Source: Patagioenas fasciata (lineage: Eukaryota > Chordata > Aves > Columbiformes > Columbidae). Taken from it: a DNA stretch of 64,000 bases. Below, in pieces: positions 34,901 to 46,900 of the stretch. Location: the NCBI RefSeq assembly GCF_037038585.1, contig NC_092520.1, positions 215,001 to 279,000 of the forward strand, written 5' to 3'. The notes under the pieces are model-generated. The model was not told the origin of the DNA, searched no databases, and saw only the letters and a list, made by a program, of their open reading frames with translations. The translations under genes were made by a program, and so were the position numbers. Each line of letters opens with the position of its first letter. Position 1 is the first letter of the stretch.

Positions 34901-37900
34901 CGCAGCGCGCAGTGCACAGTGCTGGGTCACCGGTGCTGCCCGGGCTGAGCGGGCTCTGAGAGGCTGGATGGGGGCTGGGCTATCCCAGGACCGAAGGAGC
35001 GGACGAGGCATGGAGGGAGCGTAGCGCTCCCTGTGCTGTGCGCGGCTGCAGCGGGTTCCAGAGAAATCCCGTGCTCGCAGCCAACACCATCTTAGCAAGG
35101 CCAAACGGCAGGAGCGCCGGCCCGTGCTGCTCAGACACCCCGGCCTCATTCTGCACTTGAGCAGGATGCTCCGCAGGACCCTGACTCTCAGCCTCCCTTC
35201 TCTTCATGACCAAGGTGTGGCTGCTGTCAGAAACACAACCCTTGTGCAATAGCAAGATGCATTGGAGCAGCCCTCATCTCCTGATGGCAAAGGATTTCCC
35301 TTTGGAGAATGGGCTCCCACAGGGTAGAACGGAGGGTTACAGGCCAGAAAACCCTGCAGCTGGTTTATCCAGGAAGGGAGGGCTGCCTGGTCCACCTGGC
35401 AATACCAGTGCACGGGGATCCTGAGAACAACCTTGGTCTTACAGGGGAAGAATCGGACTCTGGGGTAATAGCAGTGATTAGAAGTAGGTGTTCAACAGAG
35501 GATGTAATGAACTGTAGAAACAATTAACCGTGCCTCCCTTCTCACTGCCGGTCTGGCTGGGTCTGTGAATGGGAACATCTGGAGTCTCGATGTCAGAGCT
35601 GCAGGGTCACCCCACCCTGCCTCATGGAGCAGCCCTGGCGCCCCAGCGCGGGGAGAGTGCGGGGCTCTGGCTTCACTGCCCGACATGGCGCAGAGCGTTC
35701 TCACCAAATGGGAGGTCTCACTGCACCTGTGCTTTGGGGGTGTCTGTGCTCTCGGTACGTGGGGTTGCAGCTGCACACGCTGCAGTCTTGGGCAGAAACA
35801 CAGCTTGCACTTCAGCTCTGAGCATTGTGCCCGGTCTGTCTGTGGCGATCCTGCAAGCTTGCGCAGGTGTCCTGCGCAGATGAGGTGACCCCACAACTTT
35901 GCGCACAGCTCATATCTGCGTGCTGACCCTGCAAGCTCATGCAAGTGTCTCATTCCCAGCAGCAGCCTTCTCCGTCTCTTCTTGCTCCTCCGGGGAACAG
36001 CCAGCCCTGCCCTGTGGGCTGTGCGAAGAAGGCAGAGGTGGGGGTGCCGTAGGAGCTCCATTCGGGCTCAGACTCCCCGCTCCCACAGATTCAAGCAGCG
36101 GGCCCTACACAGCCCTGAATGGGGTGTTTCCTGGGCTGCTCCATAGGCAGCTCGACCCCATTTCCCTCGTACTTCTCAGGCAAACATCGGGAGCCTCATA
36201 AGTAAGCAACAGTAAAACCAGCTGTTGATCCAAGATTTGGGTGGGCGCTGGATGGAGAGCCCGGGGCCGCCCTGCTTCAGCTTCTAGCGAAGTTCCTAGG
36301 GAAATATCCAGACTCGGTTTTAAAATTTCCAGGAGTGGTGTATTCACCACAGGCCTTGAGGAGCCCTTTCGGTGGTTAATTACCCTTGCAGCTAAAAATG
36401 CGCAGCACGTCCCAGACTGCGTGTGCTCGCGGTCGGCAGCTGTGGGTCCCGGCCCCACGTGCCAGCTGGACAGAGGTGTCTGCCGTTCCTGGGGGCGCTC
36501 GAACGCTCCCCGGGAGGCATCGCCCCCGCCGCATCGGGGTCCGTGCTGCCCGTGGGGGGCTGCCGGGCGCTGCGGAGCTGGACGCCGGCGGGCAGCCCGG
36601 TCCCACGGAGCACACGGGAGCCCGCGGGCGGGAGAGCTTGGCCGGGGTGCCGCAGCCACGCTCCCTGTCCGCGCGGTGGCAGAGACACTGAGCGGTGCAG
36701 CTGCCCCACGCTGAGCTAACGCGGTTCGCTGCTCCTTCAGGGGTTTGTTGTTCCTGTGGCTTTTCCCTGGGCACCAGTTTAGCGCCACCCTCCAGTGGCG
36801 CTGGGAGCAGACACAGCTCTCCAGCAGCGGTTGCAGCAGTGCCGGTGCAGCAGTGACATGACCTCCCTTGGGCCCCGCGTGGGCTTGTACAGGCAGGATT
36901 TGTGCTACACTGTTGGTTCACAGTCCCACGGCAGGATGGGGAGGTGGAGCGCCCGAGATGAGAAGGGGACCCCTCTGGGTGCCCTGCCCTGCACAGCGAG
37001 CAGCGCCTCCGAGGCCCGCCCGCTGGCCCTGGAGCGGGCGGGCAGGGAGGTGGTGCTGCGCTGCGCTGTGGTCGGAGCCCATCTGATTCTCCCCGCTCCC
37101 AAAATCCAACGCAGCGCCTGTGGCAGAAGCCGGATCTGCAGATGGCACCCGCTGGGGGTAGCGCAGCATGGAGCCGTCAGAGCGCGGCTGGGGTGGGGAG
37201 GTGGGGCTGTCCTAGAAGCACCAGAGCCCCTGGCCTGAGGAGCCTAAAGAAAACGCCTTCCTCTGCTGCAGGGCTTGTTGCTGTGCAGCGTACTAAAGCA
37301 GCTGGCATGCGTTTCAGAGCACCTTCAGGGCGACAAGCAGTCCGTTTTGAAGGAAACAAGTTATTAATCTGCCATGCAGTGCCTGTCGTCCCGTGGTAGC
37401 GTACCAGTTTCAGGTGCATTTCCATCTGCAGCAGCAGTGAATGCTGCCAGCTGAAAGCCAGAGGTAGCACACGACTCTGGTGCACTGGTGCAGAGCTGCA
37501 CCCAGTAATAATGCCCAGCATGGAGTCAGAGCACAGGTAACCCGAATACAGCGAGGTCAGGTTTGTACTCTGAAATGAGCAGCCCCACGGTGAAGGGGCT
37601 GGGGCAGGGGGAGGGCGGACGTTGCACTCAGGGAGGCAGGTGGGTTCAATTTCCCAAACAGCTTTGGGCTGGGCTGCTGCCGTGGCACCTGTGGCTCTGA
37701 GCTCTGGGGCAGGGAAGGGGGATCCTGTTTCATGGCGCTTCTTCTGGCAGCTGCTGCGGGGTTGAGAAGCAGGTTCTCTGTACAGGAGCATGGAGCTCGT
37801 TGCAGATGTGCTCTCAGCTTCTCCACGGGCGAGGGGCAGGATGGCTGGTGAGGGTGCGTTGCAGGTGCTGCCTGCCCTCCCGGGGTGCAGAACCCACCAG

Positions 37901-40900
37901 GGGCTCTGGGCGCTGCCTGCCCCCCTGGGTGCGGAACCCACCGGGGGCTCTGGGCGCTGCCTGCCCCCCTGGGTGCGGAACCCACCGGGGGCTCTGGGCG
38001 CTGCCTGCCCCCCTGGGTGCGGAACCCACCGGGGGCTCTGGGCGCTGCCTGCCCTCCCGGGGTGCAGAACCCACCGGGGGCTCTGGGGCGCTGCCTGCCC
38101 CCCTGGGTGCAGAACCCACCGGGGGCTCTGGGCGCTGCCTGCCCCCCCGGGTGCGGAACCCACCGGGGGCTCTGGGCGCTGCCTGCCCCCCCGGGTGCGG
38201 AACCCACCGGGGGCTCTGGGCGCTGCCTGCCCCCCCGGGTGCGGAACCCACCGGGGGCTCTGGGCGCTGCCTGCCCCCCTGGGTGCGGAACCCACCGGGG
38301 GCTCTGGGCGCTGCCTGCCCCCCTGGGTGCGGAACCCGCCGGGGGCTCTGGGCGCTGCCTGCCCCCCTGGGTGCGGAACCCACCGGGGGCTCTGGGCGCT
38401 GCCTGCCCCCCTGGGTGCGGAACCCACCGGGGGCTCTGGGCGCTGCCTGCCCCCCTGGGTGCGGAACCCACCGGGGGCTCTGGGCGCTGCCTGCCCCCCC
38501 GGGTGCGGAACCCACCGGGGGCTCTGGGCGCTGCCTGCCCCCCTGGGTGCGGAACCCACCGGGGGCTCTGGGCGCTGCCTGCCCCCCTGGGTGCGGAACC
38601 CACCGGGGGCTCTGGGCGCTGCCTGCCCCCCCGGGTGCGGAACCCACCGGGGGCTCTGGGCGCTGCCTGCCCCCCTGGGTGCGGAACCCACCGGGGGCTC
38701 TGGGCGCTGCCTGCCCCCCTGGGTGCGGAACCCGCCGGGGGCTCTGGGCGCTGCCTGCCCCCCCGGGTGCAGAGCACAGGGTGTGTAGAGAGGGAGGTCC
38801 CACCTCTGCCTGGTTTACTCTCTTCTCCCTGCCCCAGCTGTGCTCTGCGCTCTCTCGTTGTTCCTCCATGTCTGAGGACGGGGTGAGCGGTTCAGGTTGG
38901 GGGCCCTGCCCGGAGGAGAGCGCCGCTCAGCCCCCAGCTGGGCCCTTCCTTGGCGCGCGTGCCGCGTTCCTGCGCCGCTCGCTCACGGGAGCCGCGGCCC
39001 CAGCGCTGCTGCTGGGAGGAGCTGTGGCTGACGAGGCCTGAACTCCGCTTCACCCGGCCTGGCCCAGCTGCCTCCCTCCTGGCTCCGTCCTCCAGCTTTG
39101 TTCTCGGTGCACAGCTCCCAGCTGGTGGATGAGCCGCGGGCAGCGATGCTGCGGTCGGGGAAGGAGCTGTTTTCTGCTGACCTGAGCTCTGCAAGGAGCC
39201 CAGGGAGGAACTGGGGCCTTGCGAGCGGGGAGCAGTTTCAATGCTCCTGCTGTGTCTGTAGCTGCCAATGCAATTCATGTGGCCCTGGCCGTCTCTGGGC
39301 GCCGCCTCAGTCATCCTCAGAGCCCAGGGCTACTGGGCACAGAGCTCAGAGAGCAGGACAGAGCCGGGGTCATGGTGAAAAGGGGCTGTTTTTGTTCTCA
39401 TTTTAAGTGTCTTTGCAGAAAAGAAGGAGCAGAGGGCCAGGGGCAGCTGCTGTGACAGCGTGGGTTGTCCCCGGCTGGCCGTCAGCTGGGTGCAATGGGG
39501 CTGCTTGGCTGCTGGACCCTTGGCCTGGCCTTTCTGCACCCCCTCCCCATGTGGCCTTTTCCTTCGCTAAGTCAAGTCTGGTGACCTGGGTCATGGATGT
39601 TGCCCCCGGGGTGCCAGGGGGAGGACAGAGACGGCATTGGGTTGTGGAGGTGGTGATGGGCTGGGTCTGGCTGTGGTCTGGTTGTGATGGTCGCCCTGGT
39701 CATGCAGTGTCTCCCCTCATCCAGGTGACAGCCACAGATGCAGACAGCGGCACGTTTGGCTCCCTTTCCTACTCCATTGGTTCTGGCATCGTCAGTGTTG
39801 TCCCCACGCAGTTCAGCGTCGACAAGCACACGGGGCAGCTGTGCACCGTGCAGCCCCTGGACCGCGATGAGGGCACCTCTGCCTACGACTTCACCATCAC
39901 TGCGGTGGATGGGGTGAGTGCCGGGAGGCGGCAGGGAGGCCGTGCTGCTGAGTCAGCACCGCGCAGGAGATAGGGAATCATTGCGGTTGGAAGAGACCCT
40001 CGGCATCGTGTCCAACCATAACCCAACTCCAGCACGAACCCACGTCCCTGAGAACCTCGTCTAAATGCCTTTTAAACCCCTCCAGGGATGGTGACTCCAG
40101 CACTGCCCTGGGCAGCCTGTCCCAGCGCCTGACAACCCTTTCCATGAAGAACGTTTTTCTTCACATCCAATCTAAACCTCCCCTGACACAACTCGAGGCC
40201 ATTTCCTCTTGTCCTATCACTAATACTGTAGAGATGCTGTTGTCCTTGCCCCTGTTCTTTACGCCGTCTCTGACCCGGTCCTTCCACAGGGTGGCCTGAA
40301 CTCCATGGTGTATGTGAAGGTTTTCCTGGAGGACATAAACGACAACCGCCCGGTGTTCTACCCGCTGGAGTACGCTGCCAGCATCAGCACGCAGAGCATG
40401 CCGGGCACGGCCGTGCTGCGTGTGACTGCCCACGACAAGGACGAGGGGCTGCACGGGAAGGTGACCTACCGCATTGTGCTGGGAAACTCGCCCCCGCTCT
40501 TCTCCCTCAACAAGGACACAGGTGAGGGCGCTGGGGACAGCCAGAGAAGGCGCCGGTCAGAGCAGGCAGTGCGGGCAGGGCAGGCGCCCGCCCGGAGGTC
40601 GCTGCTGGGCCTCCTCAGCAGTGCACGCTGCCGCCGGGTGCGTCTGTACCTCCCCCTGCTGCGTCTTCCCCGTCTCCGCGTCTTGAGCCCCTGGTAGCCC
40701 CTTCCCAGTCTCAGTCTTCGACCTCTCGTTTCTGCACCCTGCTCTATTCCTCATTTATTTGTCCCATCTTCCTTCCTCTCCCTCATTCCCCATCCCTGAC
40801 TCGCTGCACCTTTCCTCCTGCGTGCTGCTTGCTTTGCCCCATCGGGCTGTATCCTCTTCGTTTCTTGTCTCTGCCCAGTTCCCTTCTCTCCCCTGCCCCG

Positions 40901-43900
40901 TTTGTTCTCCTTCCCTGTAGCTCTCCGTCGCACTCGCCTTTCTCATGGCCGCACCGGGTCTGCCCCGCTTGGCCACCAAGGCCAGGGCAGTTCTGCGGGG
41001 AGGTGGGTGCAGGAGCACGTGGCGCCAGGGGCTCTGGGCAGGACAGGGAGGTGTCCTCTGCTCAGCACAGGCACCCGTGTCTCTCCACAGTGGTTCCCCA
41101 GCTCCCAGAACGTGACTGGGATGGGACAGGCCTAGCAGCCGTCCTGACGCAGGGCCCCTCCTTTGTGGGGGTGTCAAGGATAGCTCTGCAGTTCTACACT
41201 TCCCCGAGGGCCTCACCGCCAGCCCGGATCCCACCTGCTGTGTTGCGACCCTCACCACGGTGGAAGCTCATTTCCCTGCCTCACGCTCCCAAGACCTCCC
41301 TTAGCTTGGGGCTGGGCTTGGGGTTAGGAAAGGAGGGTTTGAAGAGACTTTCCAAGGAGGGTTGGTTTTAGTCCTGTTCTTCCGTGGTGCAACACATGCT
41401 GCTGCCCCTTTGGTCTGCCTTTTCGAGCTTATGGTTTGGCCTGTTCCCTTGGTGCCAGGTGACAGCAGTGACCTCTCAAATGCTTTCTTCCCTAGGTGTC
41501 ATCTCCCTCTCTTGGTCCCTGAGTGGCAAAGCCAACACCTTGGTGCAGCTGGTGATCTCTGCACAAGATGGCGGGGGCCTGCAGGCACAGCCAAATGCCC
41601 GGGTGAACATCAGCATCGTGGAGGGCACGGTCTCTCCCCCGGTCTTTGAGCAAGCTCAGTACTTCTTCACAGTGCCCGAGGACACGCTGCAGGGTGCCAG
41701 CGTGGGAGCTGTCCGGGCCCAGAACCCTCCAGGTACGGGCTGGTCCCTTTGGTATGCAGTCACCTTCCCTGTCTGTGTCATCCGGAAGGTCCAACACCAG
41801 GCTTCCCCACACAACAGCCCTGTCTGGGAGCTTCGCGCCCGCACAGGGGCATGTGCATCCAAATGTGCGCCCACGCGATCGTCACGCAGCTCAGTGCACG
41901 CTCTGGCCTGTGCTTACGGATGTGTGTACACGCACTCGTGTGCATAATCTGTGCACAGAGGCACATGTGCACAGTGCAGCCGTGCACCCCTGACCACTGT
42001 CCGCCGGGCACCGCTGCCCGGCGCCGCCGCTGCCCAGGGCTCTGACGAGGGGAGCCAGGTGCACGAATCATCCTTCCTGTCCCCATTTCCTTGTCCGTAG
42101 GTCATGCTGAGGACATCTTTTATTCCATCTCCTCGGGGGATCCTCATGGCTACTTTTCCATCGACTCTGCCTCCGGGCAGCTCCGCACCAACCTGCCTCT
42201 CGACCACGAGTCCCAGGCCGTCCTCGTTCTGGACGTGCAGGCCCGAAGCGGTTCACCTCCTGCCTATAGCAACGCACGCGTGAAGATCTCCGTGTCAGAC
42301 GTGAATGACAACGCGCCACTGTTCCCAGCCCCCTCTGACTCAATTCTGCTGCCGGAGGCCACCGAGCCCGGGACTGCAGTGTACTCTTTGCAGGCCGAGG
42401 ACCGCGACAGCGGCGCCAACGGGCAGGTGAATTTTGAGCTGGTGTCAGGAGGTGACGGCACCTTCAGCGTGGAGCGCTCCTCGGGGGCGGTGCGCCTGGT
42501 GGGCGCCCTGCAGTATGAAGCCAGCTCAGCCTACAGGCTGGCCATTGTGGCCCGAGACAGTGGCGTTCCCCAGCTCAGCTCCACGTTCACGCTGCTGGTG
42601 CACGTGCAAGCCGAGCACGACAACGGGCCCATCTTCGACACGCTCACGTACCGCGTGGAGGTGCGGGAGGGCGTGCCCGTCTCCACGCACTTCCTGCAGG
42701 TGCGGGCCCTGGCGCGCGATGCGGAGTCCGCGACCCTCACCTACCACCTGCGTGCGGACGGCGATGCCGCCAGCTTCGGCATCGTGCCCGACAGCGGCTG
42801 GCTCTACGTCAAGAGCGCGCTGGACCGGGAGACGCGGGACCTGTACGTGCTCACGGTGCTGGCCTCGGCGGGCGGCGGCGCTGCCGGGGCGGAGGCCTGG
42901 AGAACGGGCACCAGCACCGTACGGATCAGCATCACCGACGAGAACGACAACAGCCCCCGGCTGAGCGAGGAGCGCTATTTCTTCACTGTTGCTGAGAATC
43001 AGGCTCCTGGCAGCAGCGTGGGGAGAGTGATGGCAAGTGACCGGGACGCTGGGCAGAACAGCCGGCTCACCTACCGCCTGCTCCAGCACGATCCCAACTT
43101 CCTTATCCACACGCAGACAGGTGAGAGCCTTCCTGGCTTAGGCTGGGGCTGGCTGGGGGGAGCGCCCAGGGCAGATCACAAGCGATGCGGGCCAGGCCAG
43201 TGCCACAACAGAATATTCATCCTCCCTGCTGGGCTGCCCAGCAACGTACCTGAGCGCAAGCTCTTCTCTAAAGAGGTTTTTGGGCCGAGCTGTGTCCCCA
43301 CTTCTTCTTCACAGGGGAGCTCAGCACCAAGCAGAGCCTGGACCGGGAGCAGCAGTCCAGCTACCAGCTCTTGGTGATCGTGCAGGATGGGGGAGCACCA
43401 CCCCGCAGCGCCACGGGAACCGTCTATGTCACCGTGCTGGATGAGAACGACAACGCTCCTGCTTTCCTTCACGTGGCCAGCGGTCAGGAGCTGCCGGTGC
43501 AGGTAGGGGCAGCAGGCTGGTGGCGCGGGGCTGTGGCGGCCTCTGGTGTGGGGGCCCCTGCTTCTGCAGGGGCAAAGGGAGTGGGCAGGGCACCCAGGAG
43601 CGTTTCAGGGTGGGAGATAAGCAGGCACAAGTTGCATCCCTGCAGCAGCCAGGGCAGTCTGGTGAATCTGATTGAGATCTGGTAAGAGAGGCATTTGGGA
43701 AATGCGGGCGTCCCTGTGCACAGAGCAAGTGAGGACTGCAGAGGGTGAGGGCTCTGAAACCGGTAGGGCTGACCAGCGGGCAGGAGCTCTTGGCTCACAC
43801 ACGCCTGCAAGGAGGGAAGGTGAAAGGGAGCCCGAATGAGACAGCAGAGCTAGGGCTGAAACACCTGTGAGCAGGGAGGCACGGGGTGCCGTTAACTCCC

Positions 43901-46900
43901 AGGTCTCAGGACTTTTGGTATAGGCGCTCGGCTTTCTGAGAGGTCAAGAAAGTGCTGCCCTGCGCGGTGGCACACGTGGCACACGTGGCAGGGGCTCGCT
44001 CCGCAGTGTCCCCTGTGCGGTGGCACACGTGGCGGGGGCTCGCTCCGCGGTGTCCCCTGCGCGGTGGCACGCGTGGCGGGGGCTCGCTCCGCAGTGTCCC
44101 CTGTGCGGTGGCACACGTGGCGGGGGCTCGCTCCGCGGTGTCCCCTGCGCGGTGGCACGCGTGGCGGGGGCTCGCTCCGCGGTGTCCCCTGCGCGGTGGC
44201 ACGCGTGGCGGGGGCTCGCTCCGCGGTGTCCCCTGCGCGGTGGCACGCGTGGTGGGGGCTCGCTCCGCGGTGTCCCCTGCGCGGTGGCACGCGTGGCGGG
44301 GGCTCGCTCCGAGGCCCTGACCTCGCCTGCTCTGCGGAGCGGGGAGGACCTGCAGCTGGAAGGATGTGCTTGCTCTGCCTGTTGCTTTGCCTCAGGCAGC
44401 GTGGCCAAAGCCAGCTGCACTGTGCTAGGTTTGAAACACGGCGGTGGTGGCCGCCTCTTCTGCCGCAGGGTGGGCCTGGGCTGCCCGCCAGAGGCGGGTC
44501 GGAGCAGGCAGGGCTGCACCCGCGGGTCGCTGCCGCGTCTGGGTGCCCACCGGCACAGGACTCTGGGGATGCCGCAGCTCCAGTCAGGCCTTCCCTGTTC
44601 ATTTCTCACAACCTTCCCATCGCAGGTCACGGCCGTCCCTTGCCCAGCCCCCTTCCTGCATGTCCAGCTTGTGCTCTCTGCTGGCGAACCTGTCTGGCAG
44701 GCGCTGGCCCGGGTGAAGGCCTCTCGGGGCTGGTGGAGGCAGAGGAAGGCAAAGCTAGCCTTGTCCTCCGAGCAAGGGTCCGGCTGCGGCCACCCCTGCA
44801 GGCCAGGGACCAGCCGGCAGTGGCACTGCCGAGGCTGCGGCTGAACAGGCCCTGCAAAATGGCCTTGCTGGCACCGTGTGTGCTGCGTCCCGTCTCCTGC
44901 GCAGGGACGCCTGTCCCGCGCTTGCACAGCAGCCTCTGCAGGTGATCCCGGAGCTCGGGGGCGCAGAATGCCATGAGTCTCCTGATAGAGCTCAGGAGGT
45001 CTCGTCTTGTACAAACGTACCACATAGCATCCGTGGCCCCCAGGGGACAGAGCCAGGCTGGGACAGATTGAGAGTCCTGGGGGCAGGTGAATGCAATGGG
45101 AGTTTTGAACTAAAGCAGCATTTGAGCACTTAGGTTTGAAGCTCTCCTGCTCGAAACACTGGCAGAGAAGGACGTAGCACAGGGAGAAGCCGCTGTTAAT
45201 CATGACTGAGGTGTAGAAGAAAGGCTTGGAGGGAAAAGTAGAAAAGGAATGATCAACGCAAAGCTCAGTGATTTATTGCGGGCTTGCTCAGCGAAGCGTT
45301 CGTATCGAAGTTCGTTAGGCAGAGCAGAGGGAGGTTCCGTCCCAGCAGCTTCTCCGCTGCGGGCTGCAGGACGGGCTCGCCGGGCGCGGTGGTGGCGCGG
45401 GGCAGGGCCAGGTGTGTCTGCGCGGGAGCTGCTGTGGCAGTGGATCCTGCCGGGGAACGGTCGCCGGGAAAGGGAGCGGGAGAGAGAAGGAGCGTTTGTT
45501 TCCACAGAGCGGCGCTGTCGCTGCTGGGGCCGGCGCTGCGATCCTTGTGAGTTGGCGTTTTCAGGTATCCTCCAGACAGGTGGTGGTTGATGTTACTGGT
45601 CTGTTTATAGGGATAAAGGTGAGGGGTCCCTGTGAAAAACTGTAGAAGGATCTTGTTGTACTGCTCAGTTAGGAAAGAAGGTGGGAGGCAAGCTGCACTG
45701 TTGCTAGCTGGAAGGTGCTGCACGTGGCAAAAAGCAATATGAACTGCACACGGTGGCGAGCGCTGGCCTGGCCGCTCGAGCTCGGGGAGAACACCGGGGC
45801 ATTGCCGTGGATGCGCTGTGAAGACGCCACCCGGGGCTCAGCCGCAGGCCAAAGGCAAATCCAGTGCTGAGGTTTAGGAGAAAGGGAGCAGAGAACGAAA
45901 GAAAACATCGTTACCCTGCATCTCGGATTCCGCACGCGCTCCCCCCTCAGCTGCACTAAACAACCAACAGCGCCAGAAGAGGGTCAGGGAAGGCTGCTAA
46001 CGTGACCTCCTGCAGATAGTGGTTTCATGCAGAAGGAAATACCTGGGCGTTCTCTGGCACGGGAGGCACTGCGGGAGTGTAACCAGGGGGTGCAGGGAAC
46101 GGCACCGAGGAGGCCCCGGGGAAACGGGAGGTTTTGTGAACAACTCTTTTGTCACGGTACCAAACCTAGGCAGCTTCGTACGAAATGACCAGGCAGCAGG
46201 TTTAAAGTAAACAAGGGCAGTGCTTTTTCATGCAGAACATAATTAAATTGTGAAATCATTGCTAAGAGTTGCATGGGTTCAAAATTAGATGAATTCATGG
46301 ACAGAAAAAGATCCATCAAAGGCTGCTGAGCAGAACTCCGACGTGCGTCTCAGGAGGTGACTTACCTGGGGTTCACAGGAGGCTGTTCCATGTGCCCCCG
46401 GCTCTTGCCTCTCCTCGAGTATCCGCTGCCAGCCGCTGCCAGAGCTGCGCCAGCGCCTGAGGTGGCTTTGTGGTCTCCAGCGCCTGAGGTGGCTTTGTGG
46501 TCTCCAGCGCCTGAGGTGGCTTTGTGGTCTCCGGGCCGGGCTGTTTGCAGCGGCGCTCTTGGAGGGTGGGCGTCTGACCTGGGCCGAGCCCGCTTGGTGG
46601 CCGTTTACTGAGGCTTTGCAGAGGCAAGACCGCTTCTATTGCTGTTTATCCCTCTGTTTATGCATCTGAAGTGGCATCGGTACATGGAGCCCATGTGGAT
46701 GCTGCTCATTTGACTCCTCTGCTGAGTCACTGCTGTCCTCAGATGGGGTTTGTTCCCTGTGTAAGGGGAGCGTGGCCACCACGCGAAGCAGGAGCCCCTT
46801 GTCTGCTGGCTGAGGGGGGTGAGGGTGGTGGGGGATGAGGGGGATGAGGGTGGTTAGGGATGAGGATGGTTGGGGATGAGGGGGATGAGGGTGGTTAGGG

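Noticed and set aside
33027-35149. Giant Pro/Cys-rich ORFs on both strands (456-628 codons)
   Set aside because: Artefact of the 34-bp and 48-bp arrays. The same region is open in all frames, there are no splice signals, and translations are pure period.
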